Origin: Posidonia oceanica
Taxonomy: Eukaryota > Streptophyta > Magnoliopsida > Alismatales > Posidoniaceae
NCBI GenBank assembly: GCA_037176725.1
Contig: JAZBRS010000035.1
Span: 51,780,001-51,844,000, forward strand
Reading direction: 5' to 3'
DNA length: 64,000 nt
Under the pieces are notes generated by a model that was given only the letters and a program-made list of their open reading frames with translations, did no database searches and was not told the DNA's origin. Shown here in pieces: positions 23,041 through 35,041 of this stretch (position 1 is its first letter; each line of letters starts with the position of its first letter). The position numbers and the translations under genes are program-made.

Positions 23041-23664
23041 ATGACTAAGAAATCATTTGGTGTTGGACATTGGAAAAATGAGTTATTAGTCTTGACACAT
23101 TCAGATGTATGTGGTCCACTTAGTGTGAAAACTTATTATAATAAGGAATATTTTGTAACATTCATAGATGATTATTCTAGATATGCATATGTTTATTTAA
23201 TCTCACACAAAACAGAAGTCTTAAGTTGCTTTAGGAAATATAAAGCAGAAGTGGAAAAGCAACTTGGAAGAAGCATTAAGGTATTAAGAACTGACAGAGG
23301 TAGGGAATACAATTCAAAGGAATTTGAATCATATTGTCAAGAGCATGGAATAATGAGGCATATTACTATGCCATATGCACCACAACAAAATGGTGTGGTG
23401 GAATGGAAAAACAGAACTCTAATGAATTCTGTTAGATGCATGCTATCACATTCATGCCTCCCAAAGGAATTTTGGGGAGAGGCATTTCTCATAGCAAATT
23501 ATACTTTGAATAGAATACCCATCAAATCTATCATAGAAACCCCTTATGAGTTGTGGAATGGAAGAAACCCTAATATCAATCATCTAAGGATATGGGGTTC
23601 AATAGCCCATGTACTCATTCCAAGTCAACTCAGGAACAAATTAGATTTTAGAACATTAAAGTGA
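23041..23664 (+). pseudogene. pol: copia integrase core
   Basis: Integrase core motifs in order: THSDVCGPL (first Asp region), FVTFIDDYSRYAYVY, VLRTDRGREY (second Asp), MPYAPQQNGVVEWKNRTL (catalytic Glu present; usual Arg replaced by Trp), then the conserved GxxPHINHLRxWG-like segment. Ends at TGA 23662-23664, where related proteins read through with an Arg (CGA>TGA likely); the same frame continues as RFIGYCDKSSGYRFF. Confidence 0.88.
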
Positions 23665-23916
23665 AGATTTATAGGATATTGTGATAAATCATCAGGATAT
23701 AGATTTTTCCATAAGGAAAAAGGAATTATTGAGTATAGAGATGCTACATTTCTAGAAAATCTAGAGGAAGAAGAGCATACTCAATATAAAGATGAACCAT
23801 TATCAGTAATTGGAGATGATTACTTTAATAGTGTTGAAGGAAATGATTTAGAAAATGAGGATCAACCAAACATAGAAAATACAAATGAACCCATGGAAAT
23901 AGTGGGGAATAACCTG

Positions 23917-24168
23917 AATGACCAACCAAATATGGAAAATATTGATGAGCCTATAAATGACCCACCTGATGCCCCTAGAAATAAATAATGAGTACTCAGC
24001 CTTCATGGATGTATGATTACCATTTATATAACCAGAATGACCAGTATGACCAACCAAATATGGAAAATATTGATGAGCCTATAAATGACCCACCTGATGC
24101 CCCTAGAAATAAAAGAATGAGAACTCATCCTTCATGGATGAATGATTACCATTTGTATTCTTGTGAGT
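23917..24168 (+). repeat. 128-bp tandem duplication in the copia IN-RT linker
   Basis: ACCAACCAAATATGGAAAAT begins at 23921 and again at 24049, followed in both by GATGAGCCTATAAATGACCC and GATGCCCCTAGAAATAAA. 128 is not a multiple of 3, so the duplication itself shifts the frame. Confidence 0.85.
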
Positions 24169-25306
24169 CATCATGTTTCTTGACAGATATAGATCAGGAA
24201 AATCACATGGAACCCATTACATATAGTGATGTTATTAAATCACATGAGAAAAATTTGTGGCTTGAAGCCATGAATGATGAAATTGATTCCATGAAAAGCA
24301 ATAATGTTTGGAAATTGTGTGATTTACCTAAGGAAAGAAAGACTATAGGATGCAAATGGGTATTCAAGAAGAAGCTAAGGGTAGATGGGTCAATAGACAA
24401 GTTCAAGGCTCGATTGGTAGCTAATGGTTATACACAAAAGGAAGGAATTGACTTCCAGGAAACATATTCTCTAGTAGCAAAGTTTTCATCTATTAGAATT
24501 ATACTATCAATTGTAGCACACTTAAATTTTGAATTACATCAAATGGATGTTAAAACTGCAATTCCTAATGGAAAATTGCAGGAAGACATATACATGTGCC
24601 AGCCTGAGGGATTTCAGGTGGAAGGACATGAGGGAAAAGTGTGCAAATTGAACAAATCAATATATAGATTAAAGCAATCTTCTAGACAATGGTATCTCAA
24701 ATTTCACAATGTGATTGTCTAAATGGGATTTATCTCAAATAGATTAGACAATTGTGTGTATGTCATGAAAAGTAGGAGCAATTTTATAATATTGTCTTTA
24801 TATGTAGATGATATTTTGCTTGCCACAAATGATATGGAATTGTTGAACAAAGTGAAAATTGAAGTTTGTGAGAAATTTGAGATGAAGGACATCGGAGAAG
24901 CATCTTATGTCCTTGGAATACAGATCCTTAGAGATCGGAAGTCTAGAATACTGAGTATAAATAAGGAAAAATATTTACACTCAGTACTTAAAAGGATTAG
25001 AATGAAAAATTGTGCCCCTACACCTACACCATATGTGTATGGAAAAGGATTGAATAAAAGTCTATGTCGTGGAAAGGGACAGAAACCTCTGAAAATACCA
25101 TATGCACAAGCGGTTGGAAGTTTAATGTATGCTATTTGTACACTAGACCGGATTTGGCATATTCAGTGAGTCTGGTTAGTAGATATCAAAGTAATCCTGG
25201 ACCAACACAATGGGAAGCTGTTAAGAGGATTACGAAGTATATCAAGGGCACATTGCAACATAAACTAGTATACCAAGTGGTAATGTTGGAAGTATTAGGT
25301 TATTCA
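23988..25306 (+). pseudogene. pol: copia reverse transcriptase and start of RNase H
   Basis: RT motifs: GCKWVFKKKLRVDGSIDKFK, RLVANGYTQKEGIDF, HQMDVKTAIPNGKLQEDIYM (first Asp; Phe replaced by Ile), YRLKQSSRQWY, LYVDDILLAT (catalytic YVDD intact). A TAA at 24720-24722 splits the frame; a further frame change near 25135 precedes RPDLAYSV...RYQSNPG and YIKGTLQHKLVY. The RNase H domain is cut at 25306 by the solo LTR insertion. Confidence 0.88.
25302..25306 (+). other. left target site duplication of solo LTR (ATTCA)
   Basis: ATTCA immediately left of the LTR start. The identical ATTCA is at 28415-28419. Confidence 0.9.
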
Positions 25307-28300
25307 TGTAATATCCAGGTTTTTCTATAACTAGCGGTTAATTTTAGCGTGGGTATTTAGTGAGATTATCAAGCATGATTTTTGGGAGTTGTCTGGGAGA
25401 TTTGAAGTTTGTGGGAAGGAGGAAGGGCTTTGCGTAATTTTCGTGCAAAAAGTTGATTAAAGAAATGGGAGAATGCATCCGAGCCATGCAGCCGCCATTT
25501 CTTTCCCCGCAACTCCAGGGCAGTTGTCGGCAGGGCTTGAGAAGGAGAGAACTCTCCAGAGCTTCCTCGTCTTCTTCTTCTTCTTTCTTCTCCTTGTTTC
25601 TCTATTTCTTCTCCTCCTCCCTTTTTCCATCAGTGCAAGAGAGAGTCAAAGAGAGTGATGAAGGAGTCGGAGAGCGCCTGTGTTTGCCCTGGCCAAGTGT
25701 TTCCACTACCCGTGAGGAGGAGGTGTGCTCCGATCGACGTCTGGCAACAGTGCAAGCTTGAGGAGGTCGTGCATGCTCGGTTGGGTGCAAGAGGGGTTGC
25801 AGTGCTTTGGAGTGGCCAAAGGTTCAAGTTGGGTCACTGGCGTCGTCCTGTGTGGGTGTCGATGGGCATACAAAGGTACACACCCCTTTCTGAGCTCTCT
25901 ATTATGAAAAAATTGATGTAGAAATGTTGCTTGGCATGTTTTGAATGCATGATTGAGATTTCATGATTTTAGGAGAATTATTGTGGATTCTATGGTTAAT
26001 TTTCGAATGCATGGGTATTGTTTGGCCGAATGACCTCTTTGCCTTTGGATTTTGATAACTTGAGCTACGGTTATCGGAATGCTTTGATTTTTGTCCCATA
26101 TGGTAGATGACTTGGAATGCTTCGTTGTGGAATTTATGCTTGCATGTGGTGTGACAGGTTTGATTTCCCAAATCGGGCAATTTTTGGGTCTGCTACTGTT
26201 AGATATTTTTATCTGAATTTTCTTACTGGTGTGCGGGGTGCATGCGCATTTTTTTCAGGCATTTTTGGCACGTGCTGGGTGCCAGTGGGCACCCAGGGGG
26301 TGCCCATTTTGTTGGGTTTGGCCTGGAATTGGCCAGGCCTGATCTATTTGAGGTTGCCCTGTTTGTGTTAAGGCTTAAAATATGATTTTTGGGTTTTATG
26401 TAGAGTTTTGTGGAATAAAAGTGAATTTTGTCTTTTAAGACATTGGCATTTTTGTAAAACACATTAGGGTAAGATGATAATTAAGCAAATCATTAAGGAT
26501 GAGTTAAGGATTGCCTAAAATGAATTAGCAATATTCCCTTGTGTTAGAGTTGGAATTAAAAGACTAAACAACCTAGAAATGCTAAGGTTTTCCATAATTG
26601 GTCTAGACGGACATTAGGGAACATGTTAATCTAGGATTAGATCTTGGCACTAGGACTTAGTGTTCTGGGTGCAATTTGTGTGGGTGCTCGATCTCGTAAG
26701 TGCCTTGGGACTTCGGGATCGGTGCTTTGTTTCTGGTTGGTGTCTCCTAGGTAAATGATATGCCCAGAAGGTGCCATTGTTTCTTTGTTTGTCGTGTTTT
26801 GGGAATGTGGTTCAGGGCTCGATAGTGGAGCAGTCGAGGCTATGTTTTGAGTTGTGATTTCAGCTCGTGGTTTTGTGCTATTCTTGGTACTATGTTTTGA
26901 GGTATTTTGAGTTGTCATTTAAGGATTTCGAAATGGTTTTCGAAAAGAGTTTTGAAAAGAAAATGCATGGGTTCGGCAAAGGTTTTGGAAAGAGTTTTCC
27001 GATGTTTTCTGTTTGTGGCGGACCAAGATACTAGAGGGTCGTGTCACCGGGACCAGGGGATGTGATGACATTCCTGAGTGGTCGGGCACGTCGCCTAGGT
27101 TGAGGTCCTAAGACCAAGAGGCTAAGGTAAGTGTTCGTCGGATCTTGGAGGTATGATACTCCTTGATTGTCATTCAAAAGGCCGAGGCTGAGGTCTGCGG
27201 GTCGAGGTACCGATTAGACTTGGAGGTATGACACTCCGCTTGTTCTGGGTGCCGAGGATTCAGGGTACTGACTATACATAGTGTATCGTGGCAGTGGACC
27301 CAGGGAGTATGAGACCTCTGAGTAGTTGGATGTGATACCCTAGTTAGTACGGGTACCAAGACTGCTTGGTGTAGAGTGAGCCTGGGGATGAGGAGCCCCA
27401 GGGGTTTGGAGCACTGAGTTAGGGCATTGCAATGCACCCTGTGGTGTTTGGCCAGGGCGGGTGGACACGTGCCCCGTTGCTGGTGGTGTCCTGCTGAGAG
27501 ACAGGATAGGCCTTCCAGTGTGTGGTTGGTTTTTTGAGGCTTGTTGGCCAGGACAGTTCACTCCTCCACAGGGTAGTTGATCGTGGCAATGCAGAGACAC
27601 CGTGGTCGCACCTCGATGGACTGCTTGTGGCTAGGTGTCGGTTCCTTGGACCTGAGTGACGACACAGTTTGTTTGTGTGTGTGGCTGACTGTGCTTGTGG
27701 CCGCGCTTGTGGGGCGTAGGTCCTGCGCTAGTGAGGCACTGTGGTTTTGCTGGGCAGTGTCTCAGCGTTGACTTTTGGTTTTAAGTGATTGCTATGCTGT
27801 GTGTGTGTTCTGGATGCAATTGAGAGCATTCAGGCACGGTTGGTCGTCTAGTCTACACAGAGAGAGTGTATTGGACTAAATTGTGGGGTTTTGGGCTTGA
27901 TTTGGCAAGAGTGGCTATTTCAAGTGTGCATATTGGTTTTGAAAGGAGCATGCATATGGTTTTGAAAGGAAAAGAGAAAAGATGATTTCAAATGCATGTT
28001 TTTAGTGGTTTGCTTTGTGGGCAATGATGTATGCCCTTCTGTGGCATCCAAGAGAGATGCCTGTATTTTTTTGCTTGTGGCGTGGTTACGCCTGTTCTCT
28101 TGGCGTTGCTTGCCGAGTTGTTTGTGTGCCTAGGTGGGGTGTGTACTGGGTGACCTATTGAGTGGTCACTCACGTGTGTTTTATTTCTATTTTTGGCAGA
28201 TGCAGGATCGGAGCTGGAGTTGCTAGTGCACATAGGGAAGGAGTCACGCTGCCACACATCAAGGGTTCTAGGTAAGTGAGTTTTTTATGTTTATTATATT

Positions 28301-28414
28301 TCTGCTTTATAGTGATTGTGAGAATTTAGATCTATTGCTCAGGAATGCTAGTATATATTTAAAAAAAAGAAAATGGTAGTTAGGTTGAGAGGTAACGACT
28401 TGGGGGTCGTTACA
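25307..28414 (+). repeat. solo LTR (3.1 kb), Tekay/Del-like, with perfect TSD
   Basis: Starts TGTAATATCC and ends GTCGTTACA, flanked by the 5-bp duplication ATTCA on both sides. Removing it and one ATTCA rejoins the copia RNase H reading (LGYS / SDTDFGGDKDD). No internal region is present, so LTR-LTR recombination removed it. Termini match the chromovirus LTR at 30275-32355 (TGTAATATCC...GGCGTTACA), which supports a Tekay/Del-type origin. Open frames inside (for example 25453-25921) are unlike known proteins and are treated as chance. The orientation is taken from the TG...CA layout and similarity of its end to 21759-21928. Confidence 0.88.
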
Positions 28415-28419
28415 ATTCA
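28415..28419 (+). other. right target site duplication of solo LTR (ATTCA)
   Basis: Identical to 25302-25306; directly follows the terminal TTACA of the solo LTR. Confidence 0.9.
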
Positions 28420-28911
28420 GATACAGATTTTGGAGGTGATAAAGATGATGGAAAGTCCACATCCGGGCACTTGTTCATCTTTGGTGGTGGTGCTGTCTCA
28501 TGGGGAAGTAAGAAGTAAGGCTGTGTTGCTAGATATACACAGGAAGCGGAATACATTACATGTAGTATAGCCACCACACATGCTGTTTGGATTAAAAGAT
28601 TTTTGAACGACTTGGATATTAATCTGATTGATGGACTAGTTGGAATATATTGTGATAATCAAGCAGCAATTAGTCTCATAAATAGTGGTGCAAATAGTTC
28701 AAGAGGAAAGCACATTGAGATACATTATCACTACATCTGTGATATTATAAAGAAAGAGGAAATAGAGGTGAGTTATATTCCCACCTCGGACATGATTACT
28801 GATCCAATGACAAAAGGGATTCCAGTAGAGGAATTTGTTAAGCATGTAAGCTTGATGGGATTGATGAACATTTCCAAGGATAATGGAGATGGAACACATT
28901 CTCACGAATAG
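28420..28911 (+). pseudogene. pol: copia RNase H (C-terminal part)
   Basis: GGDKDDGKSTSGHLFIFGGG and AVSWGSKK correspond to the Ty1/copia RNase H block DxDxAGDxDDRKSTSG...WxSKKQ. A stop follows SKK and the frame changes. GIYCDNQAAISLINSG, HIEIHYHYICD and VSYIPTSDMITDPMTKG are the standard end of copia pol. Final stop at 28909-28911. Confidence 0.88.
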
Positions 28912-29004
28912 TGGGAGTGGAAATTGAAAAAAAAACTCATAAATTCCATGAATAATGGGAGTATGTAGGAATTTATTGCTTGGTCTTTATGACCAAGTGA
29001 GAGC

Positions 29005-29418
29005 TGTTAGGAAATGGTCAATCAAGACCAATAATGGTAATAGGAAATGGGATGTTTCTCACTAAAATAAAGGAAACATCTCTCTGAAATTAAGGTGGTC
29101 AGTGAAGACCACGTACATTACAGGAAAGGGAGAAAATTTCTCCCTTAAATCGTGGAGGCAGTTATGGGCGGAGGTAATATGAGGAGATTCTTGCCTCCTC
29201 TATATAAGAAGTACATTGGGATGTTTTCTATAAGAAGAAGAAAAGATCATCTTGGAAATTTCGTATTCCTAGAGACCTAAACTACCTGATCACGCCTTCA
29301 AGCCTAAGAACAAATGAGGACTAGCTTTTCTAGCAGGAGCATGAAACACAACAAGGGCCGACTAAGTAGAATCGGTGAAGACATTGCCGAAGGACTAAAG
29401 CATCAATGATGAGGCTCA
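29005..29418 (+). repeat. copia 3' LTR (approximate right end)
   Basis: Starts TGTTAGGAAATGG after a purine-rich tract and contains a TATA box (TATATAA, 29201-29207) within CTCCTCTATATAAGAAG. The right end is not resolved because the MITE-like element starts around 29419. An alternative LTR start is TGTAGGAATTTATTGC at about 28965. Confidence 0.5.
29201..29207 (+). promoter_or_regulatory. TATA box of the copia LTR
   Basis: TATATAA about 195 bp into the LTR, followed by an A/G-rich leader (AGAAGAAGAAAAGATC), a typical copia U3-R layout. Confidence 0.55.
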
Positions 29419-29956
29419 CTAAGGGTCAAAATGGATCAAATACGATACAGATATTGGTATTATCATATCCGTATCTATTTTTGAAATACAAATATTGATA
29501 CAGATATCATCTAGATATGGAAAGTGTATATCCATATTCTTAAAAAATGGATACAAATTTGGATATGCATGGTATATATATTTGAAAGACGGATACGGAC
29601 AAAAAATAGATATTTATAAAATAATAAGAACATTTTATTTTTAAAAGCTTGAAATATATGTAAGTGTATATACTTTACAAAATTAATCATATGAGAATCA
29701 ATAGACCAAGACTATTGTCATAAAAAAATATACCTATAACAAGTCATAAAAAATATACCTATAACAATCAAATTGAAGAATATATCTTTATAATAAGGAT
29801 ATAATACTAATTGTGGATATGGATATAGATATCATAGAGATCTGAAAAATGATATCCATATTCATATTCATATCTACTAGAGACTAATAAAGATAAATTG
29901 TATCCTCTCAAAAGTGGATACAACTACAGATATCCTATATCCATTTACACCCTTAG
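29419..29956. mobile_element. MITE-like AT-rich element with imperfect terminal inverted repeats
   Basis: Begins CTAAGGGTCAAAATGGAT; the complement of its right end reads CTAAGGGTGTAAATGGAT (two mismatches in 18). The body is AT-rich with many GATATGGATATCC-like palindromic phrases and no ORF. The terminus resembles hAT-type non-autonomous elements. No convincing target duplication could be seen. Confidence 0.45.
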
Positions 29957-30274
29957 GCGCCACACAAATAATTGAACCTTGGGCTCTAGGTAGACCTATC
30001 AATCGATAATCGAGTTGTGTCGTATACTTATTGTGTCATGTATAAACATATATCTATACGTATATGTCAAACCCAAACACGACCCAATTAATTATCGTAT
30101 ACCTAATACTAAATCCAAGCATGAATTGCCTATTGTTGTGTATACATGACACAATCTGCTAAGTACACATTTAGATTTATCGTGTCATTTTGACACAACA
30201 ACTACCTAATTAACATGAGTATACATTTACACGTTTATTACATGATTATACATTATATATATGTTTAGTACACA
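29957..30274. other. AT-rich intergenic sequence
   Basis: No gene. It contains short inverted phrases (GTGTCATGTATA / TATACATGACAC) and lies between the MITE-like element and the chromovirus LTR. Bases 30270-30274 (ACACA) would be one target-site duplicate of the chromovirus. Confidence 0.4.
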
Positions 30275-32355
30275 TGTAACGCCCCAATGCGTCACAAAAC
30301 AACATCAATCTACCCAAATTGAATAATAATTGATTTAAAAGAAAACTAAGCTATGATTAACATTGAAATAAAACTTTACAAATTACACTACCCAGAAACC
30401 TCAATGTGCAGCTACGTGGCTCCTATAAGGCACCAGAATTGGACTGCACTCCTATCCTGCACCTGAAAACCAAGCACAAAACGCGTGAGTGACATCTAAG
30501 TCACCCAGTACGCGCCTACCAAAAACATGGAGAAAGACACGTAAAAACTCAAGATTCACGATAATTAAAACCAAACTGAGGAATCTAGTGTAAAACCATG
30601 CCAATTCAGAACACAATCAACTTTTTGGGCATTCACATGCTCAAATAAAACATTTATGCATTTAAATCCACATCTAAAACAATTCCGGGAGAAACCACAC
30701 ACACAGAGCAAACTAAACCTCGTTGTGCCACCCTGGCCACAAGTGACCGACCCGGCCACAAGCAGTTGCTGAAGACTCTAGCTTCTCTCAACTGCACTGC
30801 CGCGGTGGGCTACCCCATGTGAGAGGAACCACCGCCCCAGCCAACAAGCCTCAATTTATCATATTTCTCAGTACACGGGGTTGCGTTCTCTAACGCCCCT
30901 TTGGTGCCCGAGCGTTTGGGAATTCTAACCCCAGCCCCAACCAGCACCGGCACAAAGGGAAACTGTCTTTTTCACCGGGACCTACAGTACCACAGACCTC
31001 ACCCTAGGCAACTGACTCTCGACCATCTAGGGTATCAATCATCCCTAGTCTATAGGCCATAAGCTTCGGCCTTTTGGTCCTCAAAAACCTTGGAAATCCT
31101 TTTCAAATCCTTTGCAAACCATGCATTCTTTTTCCAAACTCTTTTGGAAATCATTTTGAAAACATTCCTTATCATTTGCAAATCATTTATATTGCCACAA
31201 TCTCCATAAAACCAATGCATCATCATAATCCAAGAATCAACTAAGAAATCACAAAATATCAGGTTTGGGTCTTATTCGGCAGTTCAAAATCCTTCGGTCG
31301 ACCAAATCAGGAGCCTAAGGTCACTCCCAGGCTCTGGTTCGGGAGACCAAAACTCCTCGGTCGATCAAACAGCTTGCTGTCATAGTCCGCCGAAATGGGT
31401 CGATCGACCGAACCAGTGACCTGAGCTCTCATTCAGGAGCATAATCGCCATACCGAAAAGCATCGGCACACTGAAATCTGGGCAAAATCGGCATACTGAA
31501 ATAATTCGGCATGCCAAACCAGATGACTCCAGAAAACTGAAAACAAGGCGATTAGAAATTGCCCAAAATGGGAACCACAACTGGTTCCACCACAAACCAC
31601 GAAAAATCTCACAAAATATACGCATGCAAAGAACTCATAGTCATCTACCATTCAAGGCAAAAATCACAAGAATCCAATTACAAAAACTCGAGATATCAAA
31701 TTTCAAAGACAACAAACACAAGAATGCATGAAATCCATCTCCACCACAAATTCCATTGTAAAATGCCTCAAATAATCCAATAAAATCTATAATCTCTACT
31801 ACATAGCAAGATCTAGTATAATTCATGATTTCAATCAAGATTAGAAGAGGAAAAAGAAGTTGGAACGCATACAAATCTTTGGCAAGCTTATTCTTTCACC
31901 TCCACCAGCTTCCCGAGTTTCTCCTCCTCTTCTCCTCTCATGGCACAGGCCCTCTTCCTCTACGGCTCTCCTCCTCCTTTTCCCTGGCTAGCACCCAAGC
32001 CCTTCATTTATCGGCTGCCTCTTGCTAGTGGATCGCCGGAGATCTCGAGGTCGGCGGTTGCAGGGCATGGAGCGCACAGTAGCGAGCGGCACCACACTGT
32101 GGGGGCATTTTCCACTTCTCCCCACTCTTTCTCCTTATCACACTTAAGTACCTCTCATTAGAATGCTAGAATATTACACAGCACAGGGAGCCAAAGAAAA
32201 TTATCATGGGAGGGAAACAAACACAAATTCAAAATGATTGTATAAAATATAATTACATTTACAAGCAATCAACTCCACTACAACAAAAATGATCCGGGAA
32301 TTGATTTTCCAAAAAAATTAATTCAAACTGAATTCTGAAAAATATGGATATTACA
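30275..32355 (-). repeat. 3' LTR of a Tekay/Del-type chromovirus (2.08 kb)
   Basis: On the minus strand it starts TGTAATATCC at 32355 and ends GGGGCGTTACA at 30275, directly after a PPT and an integrase-chromodomain ORF. Terminal sequences match the solo LTR at 25307-28414. The other LTR would lie upstream of the disrupted pol, displaced by the Tat insertion. Confidence 0.85.
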
Positions 32356-32372
32356 TCCTAATCCCCTTAAAA
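32356..32372 (-). other. chromovirus polypurine tract
   Basis: TTTTAAGGGGATTAGGA on the minus strand, preceded by GAGGACGAAATTTC, which is the usual sequence before the 3' LTR in Tekay/Del elements. Confidence 0.8.
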
Positions 32373-32397
32373 GAAATTTCGTCCTCGAAATTCACCT

Positions 32398-33676
32398 CTA
32401 ATAGGACAAATGGGGGTATTTCGAATATATATCTGCTTCCCATTCCCAAGTAGCTTCTCTTGCACCATGGTGCTGCCACTGAACCAATATTAGAGGAATA
32501 ACTTTGTTTTTAAGGATCTGCTCCTTCCGATCCAGTATCTGAACAACATCCTCCACTATGGACAAGTCCTCTCGTAGCACTTCTGGCTGTACTAGTATGA
32601 CCTGGGATACATCTGTCAAGCACTTCCTTAGCATTGAAACATGGAAGACATTATGCACACTTGAGAGTTCTGGAGGCAGATCCAACTTATAAGCCACTTC
32701 ACCAACCCTTCTAGAAATCTGATAAGGGCCAATGTAACAATGACTTAGCTTCCCTCGTTTCCCAAACCTCGCTACTCCTTTGGTTGGTGATACCTTTCGA
32801 AAAATGAAGTCTCCCACTTCGAACTCCAAAGGCTTTCGCCTCCTATCTTTTCAATCGGCTTTGTACAGCTACCAGCCTTTTCCGAATCAAGTCCACTTTC
32901 TCTTCATATTATTGCACAATCTCCGGGCCAACAAGCTGGCGTTCGCCTACCTTGCTCCAACATGTGGGTGTTCGGCACGATCTACCATATAGTGCCTCAT
33001 TTGGTGCCATCCCAATGCTAGAATGATAGCTGTTGTTGTAGGCAAATTCCACCAATGGCAAATGATCCTCCCAGCTCCCTCCAAGGTCCAAAGCACAGGC
33101 CCTCAACATATCTTCCAGTGTCTAAATAGTTCTTTTGGTCTGACCGTCTATTTGAGGGTGGAAAGTGGTGCTGTAGTAAAAATTGTACCAAATGCTTCCT
33201 ACAATGCTCTCTAGAACCTTGATGTAAATCGGATATCCCTGTCAGATATAATTGATACCGGAACTCCATGCAGCCGAACTATTTCAGACACGTACAACTT
33301 TGCCAATTGCTGCAAGGGAAGATTCACCCTCATGGGCAGGAAATGTGCCGATTTCGTAAGCCGATCAACGATTACCCATACTATATCATTCTTTCTCCTT
33401 GTCTTGGGCAATCCTGTTACAAAATCCATCGACACATGCTCCTATTTCCAGATCGGAATGTCCAAGGGTTGCAAAGTCCTTCCAGGTTGTGGTTCAATCT
33501 TTATCATTTGGCAGGTTGTACACCTTGCTACATGCTCAACAATTTCCTTCTTCATTCCAGGCCACCAGAAGTTTCTCTTCAAGTCCTGGTACATTTTGGT
33601 GTTTCCTGGTTGAATTGTATACCTGGACTGGTGAGCTTCATTCAGTAAACTCGACTTCACCTCCTCCACTAGCGGC
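32398..33676 (-). pseudogene. pol: chromovirus integrase and chromodomain, frameshifted
   Basis: Minus strand, in order: zinc-binding start (H in LLNEAHQSRYTIQPG, C in CTTCQMIK; 33442-33669), core [20 protein letters not shown] (first Asp), [14 protein letters not shown] (second Asp), HPQIDGQTKRTI then TAG, TLEDMLRACALDLGG, LVEFAYNNSYHSSIGMAP, GPYQISRRVGEVAYKLDLP, and a C-terminal chromodomain (RKEQILKNKVIPLILVQWQ, WEWEADI) ending at 32398. The catalytic Glu (normally QTERT) is Lys. The frame changes at least three times. The upstream part is cut at 33676 by the Tat LTR_a insertion. Confidence 0.9.
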
Positions 33677-34334
33677 TGTAGTAATCCTGGTGTTCAGATC
33701 GTCCATGCACACTGGCAAAAGCTCGCGTGCACCGATCGGAATCAGGCACACTATAAGCGGCTATGTCCGAGGAGGAAGGCTCAACTCGAAAACACTTAAA
33801 ACAGAGGAGAAAATATAAGAAAAGAAGAAGATAAGACAATTTAGAGTCACCACCGTGTCTATTATCAGGAGACAAGGAAAACCAGGTGAAATGCATGGAT
33901 TAACATGCAAAACCAAGCAAAGGGTGCAATGCAAGGGAAAACAAATGCAAATGAATGCAAATGATATGACTCATGCCTAGGATAAGGGCAATATGGTCAT
34001 TACGGGCTAAAAGACTGGGCAAGGACTCCTGTTACGTGCAGGGAAGGTGTTAGGCACCCCCGACACGCCCGAGAATCGTTCTTTCTAGGCTTACGCTCAC
34101 ATACGCAGGGAAATGCAGGTTTGAACACCTAAATGCCAATGAATACCTGAATGAATGCTCAAAGCTGTGCTCTAAGTGGTGGAATGCAATGCAGGGAAGT
34201 AAACGTGTAGTCTAAATGCTCAGCAACGCTGTCTGTGTTCCGAACCGGTCGAAACCTGGCTCGTGAGAACTCCAGGCAGTAAGCATCACTGCCCTATATG
34301 CAAATGCAGGCGGAAAAGCAAAACGGTGGTAAAA

Positions 34335-34920
34335 TCAAGCAATGCGGGCGACATGCAAGAGAAAACAGCATAAAACACGCAAAACAATGCGAGAAACGGA
34401 AGCGCCATGCGAAACGATGTAAAAAACAAGATCGACACGCAAAACGGTGCAAAAGACAAAGCAAGCACGCAAAACGGTGCGAGAAACAAGAGCGGCACGC
34501 AAAACGGTGCAAGAAACAAGAGCGGCATGCGAAACGGTGCAAGAAACAAGAGCGGCACATGAAATGGTGTAGAAAATAAAGCCAACACGCAAGGCGATGC
34601 GAGAAACAAGAGTGGCATGCGAAACGGTGCAAGAAACAAGAGCAGCACGCGAAGCGGTGCAAAAAACAAAGCCAGCACGCAAAACGATGCAAGAAACTGA
34701 AGCGGCACGACAAACGGTGCAAGAAAACAAGATCGACACGCAAAACGGTGCAAGAAACAAAAGCGGCACACGAAACGATGCAAGAAACAAGAGTGGCACG
34801 TGAAACGGTGCAGAAAACAAAGCCAGCACGCAAAATGGTGCGAAAAACAGAGCGGGCACGTTAAACAGTGCCAAAACAAAGCGGGCACGCAAAACGGTGC
34901 CAAAACAAGCGAAATAAAAC
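34335..34920 (-). repeat. 29-bp tandem repeat in LTR_a
   Basis: About 19 copies of a unit around AAACGGTGCAAGAAACAAG plus AGCGGCACGC (plus-strand reading). Because 29 is not a multiple of 3, all frames are sampled, and long ORFs appear on both strands (for example the 240-codon minus-strand stretch 34286-35008). These are repeat artefacts. Confidence 0.85.
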
Positions 34921-35041
34921 ATTGATAAAGCCATGCAGATGCAAACGCAAAGAGAAAGAACAAGAGAAGCAAAGGGGAGGCAAACGATGCAAGTGTAAGA
35001 ACAAGCACTGCTTAAAGACCACGCAATGTAGGTGTGAAGAC

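Larger units (their letters stand above)
21929..25306 (+). mobile_element. Ty1/copia element, left part (gag to RNase H)
   Basis: Order gag, PR, IN, RT, RNase H is diagnostic of Ty1/copia. The left end is cut by the LTR fragment at 21759-21928. The right end is interrupted by the solo LTR at 25307 and resumes at 28415/28420. Coding regions carry several stops and frameshifts, so the element is dead. Confidence 0.9.
28415..29004 (+). mobile_element. Ty1/copia element, right part up to the 3' LTR
   Basis: Continuation of the interrupted copia element after the solo LTR. It holds the rest of RNase H and a purine-rich segment before the LTR (GTGGGAGTGGAAATTG near 28910 and AAGTGAGAGC just before 29005). 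Confidence 0.8.

Noticed and set aside
25453..25921. Overlapping open frames that could be host exons
   Set aside because: They lie entirely inside the solo LTR bounded by TSDs and match no recognisable domain.
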